Below are positions 44,959 through 54,234 of a DNA stretch of 64,000 bases, in pieces. The translations under genes and the position numbers were made by a program. The notes below the pieces were generated by a model. The model was not told the origin of the DNA. It saw only the letters and a list, made by a program, of their open reading frames with translations, and searched no databases. The DNA comes from Sphingorhabdus sp. YGSMI21 (GTDB lineage: Bacteria > Pseudomonadota > Alphaproteobacteria > Sphingomonadales > Sphingomonadaceae): assembly GCF_002776575.1 (NCBI RefSeq), contig NZ_CP022548.1, positions 1,131,001 to 1,195,000 on the forward strand, written 5' to 3'. How positions within the stretch are numbered: position 1 is the first letter of the stretch; the number at the start of each line of letters is the position of its first letter.

Positions 44959-45162
44959 TTAACCCAGACCGTATGGCGCCCATTTCTTGACTGTCCGAGC
45001 ATCCGCATCACACAATTTCTTGGTGCCGCGGTTCTGGCGGATATATTTGCTGTTATGGCTCATCAAACGGTGGCGTTTGCCGGCTACGCCGTGCTTTACC
45101 TTGCCGTTTGCAGTGATCTTGAAGCGTTTCTTCACACCACTTTTGGTCTTCAACTTGGGCAT
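44959..45162 (-). CDS. rpmI: 50S ribosomal protein L35
   Basis: A 67-residue L35 starting [20 protein letters not shown] and ending KKWAPYGLG. It precedes rplT. The usual upstream infC is not adjacent here. The promoter must lie in 45163-45415, shared with the divergent hypothetical gene. Confidence 0.98.
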   Translation of the reverse strand: MPKLKTKSGVKKRFKITANGKVKHGVAGKRHRLMSHNSKYIRQNRGTKKLCDADARTVKKWAPYGLG

Positions 45163-45415
45163 TTTGGTCTCCTCTAGATGGTACCGTTACGGACACTTGT
45201 GGCAGCCCAACACTGGCCAGAGCGTCACTTCGGAAGGGGCGCATTAACAGGATTCGGCTCGAAAGCAAGGATAATGATCTATAAAAAAGCGACAAAAACT
45301 CTTGCCAAATATGGCGCTATTTGTCGCAAACTTCCCCCCGAGTTGTTTTCTTATCGCTTGTGCAAGAGTTAATCCTTGGCATTATGGATATCGACGGCAA
45401 CAAAAGGACATTACT

Positions 45416-45964
45416 ATGTCAGATGAAAACGGAAAAATGGGGCGGCCTATGGGACCTAGCACATTGCACCTCCCGCTTCTGCCAAAAATGGCAGATGAGA
45501 TAGCCGCAAGTGGGGTCGGACCTTACAAAGCTGCAAGGCTTGTTCTGACTGATCCGGAAAAAAACGCCATCGACAGTCTTGCGCGCTGTTGGAAACAATA
45601 TGGTGCGCCATACTTGCAGGAAGCTAAAAGACCCGAAAAAGGTGCATCAGAACCTAATACATCTGGCATTGTGAATTTGTCATTTCCGCGTCATCTCAAT
45701 AAAATCGGGGCGATGGCATCAGCTGCAGAACAAGCTGATTCACTTCTCAATGGACATGCCCAGAAAGTTGCGAAAGCTCTTTTTGACAGCCCCCTTCAGC
45801 GCATCCTCAATGGATTCCATGATAGTCCCGCACAGCGGTTAGCTCGCGGTTACTATGACAGCCCGGCAACACGAATCATTAGAGAAATGCAAACCAGTCC
45901 CGTGACACGCGCGGCAATGGGTCTGCGTTCGGAAGCAGAAGAACGGATTGTGCGTCGCTTTTAA
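45416..45964 (+). CDS. Hypothetical protein with four tandem 12-residue DSP repeats
   Basis: A 182-residue protein starting at ATG 45416 with AAAGGA upstream. Residues 1-60 are helical with TLHLPLLPKMADEI and RLVLTDPEKNAIDSLARCW. Residues 122-169 are four tandem 12-residue units: LFDSPLQRILNG, FHDSPAQRLARG, YYDSPATRIIRE, MQTSPVTRAAMG, consensus aromatic-x-DSP-x2-R-h2-x-G. No family is recognised. Codon use is AT-richer than the flanking ribosomal genes. Its stop overlaps the convergent hisN stop. Confidence 0.75.
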   Translation: MSDENGKMGRPMGPSTLHLPLLPKMADEIAASGVGPYKAARLVLTDPEKNAIDSLARCWKQYGAPYLQEAKRPEKGASEPNTSGIVNLSFPRHLNKIGAMASAAEQADSLLNGHAQKVAKALFDSPLQRILNGFHDSPAQRLARGYYDSPATRIIREMQTSPVTRAAMGLRSEAEERIVRRF

Positions 45965-46740
45965 TGATGGCAAGCAATAGCCTCCAGCACATCATCGACT
46001 CGCGCATGATCGCCAATCGCCAGCACATGGCCGTCAGATTCCGCGTGTAACGGTTCGCCGTTCCAGTCGCACATCATCCCGCCGGCGCCATCGACAATCG
46101 GGGCGAGGGCAGCGAAATCATGGAGCATCAGGCCCGCTTCGCAGACGACATCGACATGGCCGCTGGCGACCAGGCCGTAATTATAGCAATCGCCGCCATA
46201 GATAATCTTGCGCGGCGCAACTTTGCCGGCAAGTCCCATGAAATGATCGGCATCATGCTCGTCAAAAAGATGGGGAGAGGTGGTGGCGAGAACGGCATCC
46301 TTGAGTTCCCGGCAGCGCGCAGATTTGGCCGGCTGGCCGTTGAACAGGGTCGGGCGTCCGACCACACCGACCCATCGCTCTCGCGCAATCGGCTGATCGA
46401 TGATGCCGATCAGCGGGAAACCCTCCTGCATCAGCGCGATCAGGGTGCCGAATATCGGACGCCCGGCGATGAAGCTGGTAGTTCCGTCAATCGGATCGAG
46501 TACCCATTGTCGAGAAGCACCTTCATTTCGTGTGCCATATTCCTCGCCGATAATGCCGTCATCCGGCCTTTCGGTTTCGATGATCGTCCGCATAGCCGCT
46601 TCAGCGGCGCGGTCTGCCTCGGTAACAAAGGTCGAATCGCTCTTTGCTTCCTGATCAAATTTGGCGCGGAAAAACGGACGGATCGCTTCGCCCGCAGCTT
46701 CTGCAAGCTTTTGCGCAAGTTCGATATCTTTGGGTGTCAT
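45961..46740 (-). CDS. hisN: Histidinol-phosphatase, inositol monophosphatase family (HisN)
   Basis: A 259-residue Mg2+/Li+-sensitive phosphatase fold enzyme. Seen: SDSTFVTEADRAAE, IIGEEYGTRNEG, the metal-binding DPIDGTTSFIAGRP and the C-terminal VDGAGGMMCDWNGEP. It dephosphorylates histidinol-phosphate in bacteria lacking the HisB type; the inositol phosphatase role cannot be excluded. It overlaps the following DsbB-like gene start by 4 bp (reading order DsbB-like then hisN). Confidence 0.88.
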   Translation of the reverse strand: MTPKDIELAQKLAEAAGEAIRPFFRAKFDQEAKSDSTFVTEADRAAEAAMRTIIETERPDDGIIGEEYGTRNEGASRQWVLDPIDGTTSFIAGRPIFGTLIALMQEGFPLIGIIDQPIARERWVGVVGRPTLFNGQPAKSARCRELKDAVLATTSPHLFDEHDADHFMGLAGKVAPRKIIYGGDCYNYGLVASGHVDVVCEAGLMLHDFAALAPIVDGAGGMMCDWNGEPLHAESDGHVLAIGDHARVDDVLEAIACHH

Positions 46741-47144
46741 TGGTCATCCATAGCGGGAGGACTGGGCCGCCAGGCCCACAGATAGAGGATCAGGCCGGTG
46801 ATGATGAACAGCGCACAGCCGGAGAGAACCCAGGCATTGGCATACCAATAGTCACCCCAGGTAAATTGGCCAGCCATGATCTTTTTCCAGCCGTTGAAAT
46901 GCTGCATTCCGGCGACAACCAGGCCAAGTATGGCAAGCGTCGAGGCTATCCACCGGTTGAGCCAGTGCATGGGGTTGGCCAGTAAAAGCAGGCCAAGCAG
47001 TCCGATGACCGTCCTCTGTGCGCGGCAAAAGGGACAGACATAAACCCAGCCCGCCCATTCCGTGAACCAGGCGAACAGCGAGATGAAAATCGCCAGCAGC
47101 GCGATATATATGCGGTATTTCAGAAGAGTTTCAAAACCGGGCAT
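46737..47144 (-). CDS. DsbB-like membrane protein with a single CxxC
   Basis: A 135-residue protein with four predicted TM helices (YIALLAIFISLFAWF, TVIGLLGLLLLANP, ASTLAILGLVVAGM, LFIITGLILYLWAW). VYVCPFCRAQR at residues 35-45 matches the DsbB quinone-side C-P-x-C-x3-QR block. The second periplasmic Cys pair of DsbB is missing; only a lone Cys occurs later (LSGC). It may be a divergent disulfide-bond or vitamin-K-epoxide-type protein. It lies between prs and hisN and overlaps hisN by 4 bp. Confidence 0.7.
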   Translation of the reverse strand: MPGFETLLKYRIYIALLAIFISLFAWFTEWAGWVYVCPFCRAQRTVIGLLGLLLLANPMHWLNRWIASTLAILGLVVAGMQHFNGWKKIMAGQFTWGDYWYANAWVLSGCALFIITGLILYLWAWRPSPPAMDDQ

Positions 47145-47177
47145 TGCTGTTTCCTGAAATGGAAAATCTGGTAGCGG

Positions 47178-48113
47178 CTAGTCCCAAAGGCTGCTGACCG
47201 AGCTTTCGTCCGCGATCCGCTTGATCGCTTCTCCGAGCAGCGGCGCGATCGGGAGTATGCGGATCTTGCTGGAATCGAGCGCGGATTGCGGTGCCCGGAT
47301 GGTGTCGGTGATGATCAGCTTGCGCAGCGAGGAGGCATTGACCCGGTCCACGGCTTTTCCGGACAATACACCGTGGGTGATATAGGCGGCCACATCGGTG
47401 GCACCGGCCGCGATAAGGGCATCGGCGGCGTTGCAGAGCGTGCCGGCGCTGTCGGCGATATCGTCGATCATCACACAAAAGCGGCCCTTGACGTCACCGA
47501 TGATGTTCATGACTTCGGAGACTCCGGCTTGCTCGCGGCGTTTGTCGACGATCGCGAGCGGTGCGTTGTCGAGCCGCTTTGCCAGTGCCCGGGCGCGAAC
47601 CACGCCGCCGACATCGGGTGAGACAACCATGATATCCTTGTCGCTATGGCGCTTGATAATATCCTGGCTGATCACCGGGGCGCCATAGAGATTGTCCGTC
47701 GGGATATCGAAAAAGCCCTGAATCTGGCCGGCGTGAAGATCAACGGTCAGCACGCGGTCGGCACCCGCTTCGGTGATCAGGTTTGCAACCAGCTTGGCCG
47801 AGATCGGTGTTCTCGGGCCTGGCTTCCTGTCCTGCCGGGCATAGCCGAAATAGGGGATGACTGCGGTGATGCGCTTTGCGGAAGCGCGGCGCAGGGCATC
47901 GATACTGATCAGCAATTCCATCAGATTGTCATTGGCCGGATGGCTGGTCGACTGGACAACGAAGACATCCTCGCCGCGGACATTTTCGTGGATTTCTATG
48001 AAAATCTCGTCGTCGGCGAAGCGCTTGACGCTCGCATCGGTCAGCGGGATATCCAGATATTGTGCGATTTCTGTAGCAAGCGGCAGATTGCTGTTGCCCG
48101 ACATGAGTTTCAT
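47178..48113 (-). CDS. prs: Ribose-phosphate pyrophosphokinase
   Basis: A 311-residue PRPP synthetase. Seen: [13 protein letters not shown], the ATP-binding [28 protein letters not shown] and the PRPP loop [17 protein letters not shown]. The start at 48113 is taken because GGGGAA lies 8 bases upstream; a further ATG at 48134 adds 7 residues. It feeds nucleotide, His and Trp synthesis. It is divergent from nadE. Confidence 0.96.
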   Translation of the reverse strand: MKLMSGNSNLPLATEIAQYLDIPLTDASVKRFADDEIFIEIHENVRGEDVFVVQSTSHPANDNLMELLISIDALRRASAKRITAVIPYFGYARQDRKPGPRTPISAKLVANLITEAGADRVLTVDLHAGQIQGFFDIPTDNLYGAPVISQDIIKRHSDKDIMVVSPDVGGVVRARALAKRLDNAPLAIVDKRREQAGVSEVMNIIGDVKGRFCVMIDDIADSAGTLCNAADALIAAGATDVAAYITHGVLSGKAVDRVNASSLRKLIITDTIRAPQSALDSSKIRILPIAPLLGEAIKRIADESSVSSLWD

Positions 48114-48267
48114 AGTTGCGTTTCCCCGATTCAATGGCCCGCAAGAATCGCCAGCGGCACCCCATGACAGTTTCGTGACCCTGTTAGACAGAAGGCGGTC
48201 GAATCAAAAGTCCGTATTTGCGTTAATTTAGATTGCTCCGCAGTGTGGCCCTTTCTATCAGGGCGCG

Positions 48268-49923
48268 ATGACGGACAAGCTTATCATCACCATGGCGCAA
48301 CTGACCCAGAGTGTCGGCGATTTGCGCGGCAATGCCGATGCGATGATTGCGGCGCACGGCAGCAAGCCGGATAGCGATCTGATTGTCTTTCCCGAATTGC
48401 AGCTGATCGGCTATCCGCCGGAAGATCTGGTGCTGAAGCCGGCGGTCTGGGAGCGGGCGGAGGCGGAACTCAATCGGCTGGCCGCGGCGACTGCGGGGCC
48501 GGGACCGGCGATGCTGGTCGGATCGGTGTTCCGCGAGGATGACAGGCTCTACAATGGCATCGCCCTGCTCGAAGGCGGGCATGTCAGGGACATCCGCTAC
48601 AAGGTCGAATTGCCGAATTACGGCACATTTGATGAAAAGCGGCTCTTCGCCTCCGGCCCGCTGCCGGAACCTATTCAATTCAAAGGCTGCAGGATCGGTT
48701 TGCCGATCTGCGAAGATGTCTGGTTTCCAACCGTGTGCGAGCATCTCAAGGCGCAGGGTGCCGAGCTGTTCATTTCCGTGCACGGCAGCCCGTACGAGAT
48801 CGAGAAGGACGACAAGCGTCTGGGCCAGGTGGCGACGAAGCGCGTGCGGGAAACGGCTATTCCGCTGTTGTTTCTGAACCGGGTCGGCGGACAGGACGAA
48901 ATTGTATTCGATGGCGCCAGTTTCGTGCTCAATGGCGATGCCAGCGTGATGCACCAGCTGCCGGACTGGGACGAAGCGATCGTCGATACCCACTGGTCGC
49001 GGGAAGACGGCGAATGGACCTGTGCGCCGGGAGATATCCATCAACTGGATGATCATCCGGCCGATATTTACAACGCGATGATCGTCGGCTTGCGCGACTA
49101 TGTGAACCGCAACCGGTTTCCGGGCGTGTTGCTCGGACTGTCGGGCGGGATCGACAGCGCCCTGTCGGCTGCGGTAGCCGTCGATGCCCTGGGCGCGGAC
49201 CGGGTCTGGAATGTCATGATGCCCTCGCGCTTCACCTCGCAGGAAAGCCTCGACGATGCTGCGGGCTGCGCCGAAATGCTCGGCACCCGGCTGGACACCA
49301 TCCCGATCAATCCAGCTGTCGAGGGCTTTGACGCGATGCTGGAGGACAGTTTTTCCGACAGCAATGTCGATATCACCGAAGAAAATATCCAGTCGCGGAT
49401 TCGCGGCGTCACGCTGATGGCGCTGTCGAACAAGTTCGGCCATATGCTGCTGACCACCGGCAACAAGAGCGAGATGAGCGTCGGCTATGCGACCATTTAC
49501 GGCGATATGGCGGGTGGCTATTCGGTGCTCAAGGACGCTTACAAGCTGACCGTCTTCAAACTGTCCTCCTGGCGCAACCGCAACAAGCCGAGCCTCGGTC
49601 TCGGTCCCGACGGGCCGGTGATGCCGGAAACGGTAATTACCAAACCGCCAAGCGCGGAATTGCGGGAAGACCAGAAAGACAGCGACAGTCTGCCGGATTA
49701 CGAGATTCTCGATCCGCTGCTGCACGGGCTGATCGAGGAAGAATTGTCGGTCAGCGACATGGTCGGGCGCGGGTTTGACCGGGAAACGGTGGTGCGGATC
49801 GAGCGGCTGCTCTATATCGCCGAATATAAGCGCCGTCAGGCGCCTCCCGGAGTCAAGCTGGGCACCAGAAACTTCGGCCGTGACCGGCGCTATCCGATCA
49901 CCAACGCATTCAGGACCGTATGA
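48268..49923 (+). CDS. nadE: Glutamine-dependent NAD+ synthetase
   Basis: A 551-residue two-domain enzyme. The N-terminal nitrilase-type amidase has the Glu/Lys/Cys triad in FPELQLIGYPPED, KVELPNYGTFDEKRLF and GLPICEDVW. The C-terminal NAD synthase has the P-loop LSGGIDSALSAAVAVDALG. It converts nicotinate adenine dinucleotide to NAD+ using glutamine. It overlaps gltX by 4 bp. Confidence 0.96.
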   Translation: MTDKLIITMAQLTQSVGDLRGNADAMIAAHGSKPDSDLIVFPELQLIGYPPEDLVLKPAVWERAEAELNRLAAATAGPGPAMLVGSVFREDDRLYNGIALLEGGHVRDIRYKVELPNYGTFDEKRLFASGPLPEPIQFKGCRIGLPICEDVWFPTVCEHLKAQGAELFISVHGSPYEIEKDDKRLGQVATKRVRETAIPLLFLNRVGGQDEIVFDGASFVLNGDASVMHQLPDWDEAIVDTHWSREDGEWTCAPGDIHQLDDHPADIYNAMIVGLRDYVNRNRFPGVLLGLSGGIDSALSAAVAVDALGADRVWNVMMPSRFTSQESLDDAAGCAEMLGTRLDTIPINPAVEGFDAMLEDSFSDSNVDITEENIQSRIRGVTLMALSNKFGHMLLTTGNKSEMSVGYATIYGDMAGGYSVLKDAYKLTVFKLSSWRNRNKPSLGLGPDGPVMPETVITKPPSAELREDQKDSDSLPDYEILDPLLHGLIEEELSVSDMVGRGFDRETVVRIERLLYIAEYKRRQAPPGVKLGTRNFGRDRRYPITNAFRTV

Positions 49924-51257
49924 CCATAAAAACCCGCTTTGCCCCGTCTCCCACGGGCCACCTCCATGTCGGCAATATCCGGACCGCATTGCACAACTGG
50001 ATGTTCGCGAAGAAACAGGGCGGTACCTTTCTGCTGCGTCTCGACGATACCGATGGCGAGCGGTCGAAAGAGGAATATGTCGAGGCGATCCGTGCTGATC
50101 TGGCTTGGCTGGGCCTGACAGCCGACGAAGAGCAGCGGCAGTCGGCACGCTTTGACCGCTATGAAGAGCATCTGGCGAAGCTGAAGGCCGCTGGCCGGGT
50201 CTATCCGGCCTATGAGACGGCGCAGGAACTGGATCTGAAACGCAAGATCCAGCTCGGCCGGGGCAAGCCGCCGATCTATGATCGCGCGGCGCTCGACCTG
50301 ACCGAAGAGCAGGTCGCGGCGTTCGAAGCAGAAGGGCGCAAGCCGCACTGGCGCTTCAAGCTGGATCACGAAAAGCCGATCACCTGGACCGACCTGATCC
50401 GGGGTGACCAGAATTTCGATCCGGCCCTGTTGTCCGATCCCGTTATCCTGCGCGAAGACGGCAGCTGGCTCTATATGCTGCCTTCGGCAATCGACGATAT
50501 CGAGATGGGGATCACCCATGTCGTGCGCGGCGAGGATCATGTTGCCAACACCGCGGTGCAGATCCAGATGTTCGAGGCGCTCGGCGCAAAGCCGCCGGAA
50601 TTTGCCCATGAAGCGCTGCTCGTCGGGACCGAGGGCAAGCTTTCCAAGCGGCTTGGCTCGCTGGGCGTAAGCAGCTTTCGCGAGAAGAAAATCGAGCCCC
50701 AATCCATTGTCGCCCTGCTCGCCCGTATCGGGACCAGCGATCCAGTAGAACCGATTGCCGATGTCGAGCAGCTGATCGCGACCTTCGACTTTGCCCGCTT
50801 TGGCCGGGCACCGGCGCGGTTTGACGATGAAGAGCTGGCCCAGCTTAACCAGAAGATCGTCCATCTGCTTGACTATGACGATGTGAAGCACCGGCTGCCG
50901 GACGCCATGGATGCCGAAGCATGGGCGGTGATCCGGCCCAATCTGCACGATATGGGCGATGTCGACCAGTGGTGGCAGGTGGTGACCGGGCCGATAGTCC
51001 AACCGGAATTCTCGCCGGAGGACCGCGAATTTCTGTCCATTGCGCACGACAGATTGGAAGAGTTGGAAGCATCTTCTGATCTCTGGAAGGTGTTGACCGG
51101 CGCGCTCAAGGAGGTGACGGCGCGCAAGGGCAAGGCCTTGTTCATGCCGCTGCGCCAGGCCTTGACCGGGCTCGACCACGGGCCGGACATGAACGCCTTG
51201 CTGCCACTCATCGGGCGCGAAGAGGCCTTAAAAAGGTTATTAAAAACAAATAGTTAG
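49920..51257 (+). CDS. gltX: Glutamyl-tRNA synthetase
   Basis: A 445-residue class I synthetase. Seen: FAPSPTGHLHVGNIRTAL (HIGH as HVGN), KFRFKLDHEKPITWTDLIRG-like region (GRKPHWRFKLDH), VVRGEDHVANTA and the KMSKS equivalent GKLSKRLGSLG. The ATG overlaps the nadE stop, so the two are cotranslated, an unusual pair. Alphaproteobacteria often have two GluRS types with different tRNA specificities; a second copy elsewhere cannot be checked here. Confidence 0.95.
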   Translation: MTIKTRFAPSPTGHLHVGNIRTALHNWMFAKKQGGTFLLRLDDTDGERSKEEYVEAIRADLAWLGLTADEEQRQSARFDRYEEHLAKLKAAGRVYPAYETAQELDLKRKIQLGRGKPPIYDRAALDLTEEQVAAFEAEGRKPHWRFKLDHEKPITWTDLIRGDQNFDPALLSDPVILREDGSWLYMLPSAIDDIEMGITHVVRGEDHVANTAVQIQMFEALGAKPPEFAHEALLVGTEGKLSKRLGSLGVSSFREKKIEPQSIVALLARIGTSDPVEPIADVEQLIATFDFARFGRAPARFDDEELAQLNQKIVHLLDYDDVKHRLPDAMDAEAWAVIRPNLHDMGDVDQWWQVVTGPIVQPEFSPEDREFLSIAHDRLEELEASSDLWKVLTGALKEVTARKGKALFMPLRQALTGLDHGPDMNALLPLIGREEALKRLLKTNS

Positions 51258-51408
51258 ATAGTATTTCGGCACTTGCCACGCGCTCGCAGTCCCCGCTGTT
51301 TGCATTATGTAATGTAATAGTATAACATCACAATTGGCGCTGGGGCGAGATAGTCAAACAGGCACGAAGCCGCTCCGCCGTTCTGAGGATGGTTGAGAGG
51401 ATTTGAAC

Positions 51409-52062
51409 ATGAGCTATGTATCTGTCTACGAAAACAAAACCCCGCGGTCGAAAGGCCTGATTATGACTGTCGCCGTGCATGCGGCGATTATCGGTGCGGT
51501 GATAGCGATGCCCGCGATCATCGTGACCGAGCGACCAGAAGGGACTCTAGTTGCCCTTCCGAAACTGGCCGAGATACCTCCCGAACCGGTTATCGAAGAG
51601 CAGCAACCGGAAGTCAAAGCTGCTCCGCAAACGCAGCAAATTGCACCGGACCGGACGATCATCAAATTGCCCCCTGTTCCGAAAATCCAATATGCCGAGG
51701 CGACGCTTGGTAGTGATTCCGGTGGAAGAGGCATTGATATTCCTCTGCAAACGATCGAAATTGCGCCAGACCCGGTGATCGTCGGCGCGCGGCTGAACAC
51801 GCGCTACGCGGGGCAGTTCCAGCCCGCATATCCGACCGGTCTGCTGCGGCTCGAGCGCGAGGGCGAGGTCAGTGTCCGGGTGCTGGTCGGAACAAATGGT
51901 CGCGTGAAGCAGATCGAACTGATCGATTCGCCGCATGTCGATTTCTGGACGGCGACGCGCAAACAGGCGCTTGGCAAATGGCGTTTCACACCAGCGACCA
52001 GGGATGGAACGCCGATCGAAAGCTGGATGACCCTGAAAGTTCGGTTTGAAATCAACAGCTGA
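51409..52062 (+). CDS. TonB-family energy transducer
   Basis: A 217-residue protein: an N-terminal TM anchor (GLIMTVAVHAAIIGAVIAMPAI), a Pro-rich periplasmic linker (EIPPEPVIEEQQPEVKAAP) and a C-terminal TonB fold (YPTGLLRLEREGEVSVRVLVG...QALGKWRFTPA). It would energise TonB-dependent receptors. The start at 51409 follows GAGAGG. No exbB/exbD is adjacent. It is followed by a small membrane protein. Confidence 0.88.
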   Translation: MSYVSVYENKTPRSKGLIMTVAVHAAIIGAVIAMPAIIVTERPEGTLVALPKLAEIPPEPVIEEQQPEVKAAPQTQQIAPDRTIIKLPPVPKIQYAEATLGSDSGGRGIDIPLQTIEIAPDPVIVGARLNTRYAGQFQPAYPTGLLRLEREGEVSVRVLVGTNGRVKQIELIDSPHVDFWTATRKQALGKWRFTPATRDGTPIESWMTLKVRFEINS

Positions 52063-52152
52063 TCACCGGTCCGGACGGCCGACCCGCTTTTTCCCACGGC
52101 AAATTTGCGGGAAGGGCTGGTCATCCGGCGGTGTCCGCACTATTTGAACGGC

Positions 52153-52566
52153 ATGGGAATGTTGAAAGATGTGTCAGTAACCGGCGGCTTTGGCGACCTG
52201 ATTGCCGTTTTTCGCCAGAGTGAACCCGGCGAGCGCCTGCTCCCGGCAGCCATGGCCATTGCCTGCACATCGTTCATTTTGTTCCTTTTCTGGCTCGATC
52301 CGAAGGTCAACACCTACACTTATGTACCGCAGGAGGTCATTTATGTAGAAAACTGGACGACCGATCGGACCGACGAGGAAATCCTGCAGGACCGCTGGCA
52401 GATCCAGTGCCTGAAGGACGAGTTGGAGACCAAGCGACGCGAAGCGGTCAAATCGCTCGGCCGGATGTCGGGCATGGATGTAGACCAGATCGAGCGCGAT
52501 GCGATCGCGGAACGCCGGGCACGCGGTGAGGTAGAGGTGGAACGCCCCGCCGGCCTGCAATGCTGA
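52153..52566 (+). CDS. Small single-pass membrane protein, unknown
   Basis: About 137 residues if started at ATG 52153. One TM helix (LLPAAMAIACTSFILFLFWL, about residues 29-48) is followed by a charged C-terminal part (EEILQDRWQIQCLKDELETKRREAVK) likely to form a coiled coil. It overlaps the ribD start by 7 bp, so it is in the ribD transcript. No family is recognised. Confidence 0.7.
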   Translation: MGMLKDVSVTGGFGDLIAVFRQSEPGERLLPAAMAIACTSFILFLFWLDPKVNTYTYVPQEVIYVENWTTDRTDEEILQDRWQIQCLKDELETKRREAVKSLGRMSGMDVDQIERDAIAERRARGEVEVERPAGLQC

Positions 52567-53540
52567 CTCCTCCCGGCGATGCCCATTATATGGCCGCTGC
52601 CCTGGCTCTGTCCGAGCGGGGCCGTGGCCAGACCGGCGCCAATCCCAATGTCGGCTGCATCATCGTCAAGAACGGTGTCATCATCGGTCGCGGCTGGACC
52701 CAGCCCGGTGGGCGCCCGCATGCCGAGGAAATGGCGCTGGCCCAGGCCGGGACCGCCGCCAGAGGCGCGGATATCTATGTTACGATGGAGCCCTGCGCCC
52801 ATGAAAGCACGCGCGGCCCGACCTGCAGCAATGCGATCATCGACGCAAAGCCGAAAAGAGTGATTGTCGCGACTCTTGACGCTGACGAACGGACCAGACG
52901 CCGCGGCATTGACCGGCTGGGCGATGCCGGCATACCGGTATCGGTCGGCATAAGGGAACCAGAAGCGCGTCGCGCAATGGCCGGATTCCTCTGCCGTGTC
53001 GAAAATGGCCGGCCTTTTGTCACGCTCAAGCTCGCAATGTCCCTCGACGGCTGTATCGCCATGGCCGACGGCTCCAGCCAGTGGATCACCGGCGACCGGG
53101 CGCGCGCGCATTCCCATCTCGAACGGGCACGCAGTGATGCTATTTTGGTGGGCGCGGGCACGGCCAGGGTCGACCGCCCGGGGCTCGATGTAAGGCTCGA
53201 CGGACTGGCCGACCGCTCGCCGCAACCGGTGGTGCTCGGCACCGACAAGGATATGCCGGAACATTGGCAACAGCTTGACGAGCCTGCCGCCATCGCCGGT
53301 CTTGCCGATATAAACTGGCTGCTTGTCGAGGGGGGCGCGAAAACCGCGACCTCGTTTCTGGCGGCCGGTCTGGTCGACCGGCTGCTGCTCTATCGCGCGC
53401 CGATCCTCATTGGCGGCGGCCTGCCGTCGATCGGCGATATCGGGCTGAATAAGCTGGCCGAGGCGCATGGTGAATGGCAGCGCACCGACCGGCGCGATCT
53501 GGGGCAGGATATGCTTGAGATATATGACCGCGCCGCCTAG
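52560..53540 (+). CDS. ribD: Bifunctional riboflavin deaminase/reductase RibD
   Basis: A 326-residue riboflavin biosynthesis enzyme. The N-terminal deaminase shows HAEEMALAQAG and PCAHESTRGPTCSNAI, the zinc His/Cys/Cys. The C-terminal reductase has KLAMSLDGCIAMADGSSQWITG and LVEGGAKTATSFLAAGLVD. It is shorter than E. coli RibD (367) but both domains are present. It is followed 46 bp later by ribE. Confidence 0.95.
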   Translation: MLTPPGDAHYMAAALALSERGRGQTGANPNVGCIIVKNGVIIGRGWTQPGGRPHAEEMALAQAGTAARGADIYVTMEPCAHESTRGPTCSNAIIDAKPKRVIVATLDADERTRRRGIDRLGDAGIPVSVGIREPEARRAMAGFLCRVENGRPFVTLKLAMSLDGCIAMADGSSQWITGDRARAHSHLERARSDAILVGAGTARVDRPGLDVRLDGLADRSPQPVVLGTDKDMPEHWQQLDEPAAIAGLADINWLLVEGGAKTATSFLAAGLVDRLLLYRAPILIGGGLPSIGDIGLNKLAEAHGEWQRTDRRDLGQDMLEIYDRAA

Positions 53541-53586
53541 GTTCCGCTCGGTTTACCGCAAATAGGCTCAGCAAATAGGATCGCGC

Positions 53587-54195
53587 ATGTTCACAGGCAT
53601 TGTTTCAGATATCGGTAGCATCGAATCGGTCGACCAGCGCGGCGATCTGCGCATGGTGATCCGGTGCGGCTATGACATGGACGGCGTTGAGATGGGGGCA
53701 TCCATCGCCTGTTCCGGCGTCTGCCTGACCGTGGTCGACAAGGGGCCGGACTGGTTCGCCGTCGATGTGTCGGGCGAAACCGTTTCCTGCACCGCGCAGG
53801 GGCAATTTGCCGCGGGCCGCAAGCTCAATCTGGAGCGGGCGCTGAAAATCGGCGACGAACTGGGCGGGCATATCGTGACCGGCCATGTCGATGGGGTCGG
53901 CACCGTGGTCTCCAGCGAGCCCGCCGGCGATTCGCAGCAAGTCGTGATCCGCGTATCGAAGGATCTGGCGCCGTTCATTGCCGCCAAGGGATCGATCACG
54001 GTCGATGGCGTGTCGCTGACCGTCAACGCCATTACCGACGAGGAAGAGGGCGCAGTCTTCACCCTCAACATCATTCCCCATACCGCGCAGGTGACCACGC
54101 TCGGCGAGCTCGAGCCCGGCCGTCCGGTCAATCTGGAGATCGACATATTGGCGCGCTATCTGGCGCGGATGGAAAAGGTCCGGTCGCTGACGTAG
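53587..54195 (+). CDS. ribE: Riboflavin synthase, alpha type
   Basis: A 202-residue trimeric riboflavin synthase that dismutates 6,7-dimethyl-8-ribityllumazine. Seen: MFTGIVSDIGSI at the start, two lumazine-binding repeats with GASIACSGVCLTVVD and GSITVDGVSLTVNAI. It follows ribD in the same direction. Length is normal. Confidence 0.96.
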   Translation: MFTGIVSDIGSIESVDQRGDLRMVIRCGYDMDGVEMGASIACSGVCLTVVDKGPDWFAVDVSGETVSCTAQGQFAAGRKLNLERALKIGDELGGHIVTGHVDGVGTVVSSEPAGDSQQVVIRVSKDLAPFIAAKGSITVDGVSLTVNAITDEEEGAVFTLNIIPHTAQVTTLGELEPGRPVNLEIDILARYLARMEKVRSLT

Positions 54196-54234
54196 ACTCG
54201 GGAGTCACGGCCGGCTGCCCGGCCGATCACCTGA

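Noticed and set aside
48223..50148. 641-residue ORF on the minus strand opposite nadE
   Set aside because: Antisense of nadE and gltX, with no family pattern; nadE and gltX both have clear active-site motifs.
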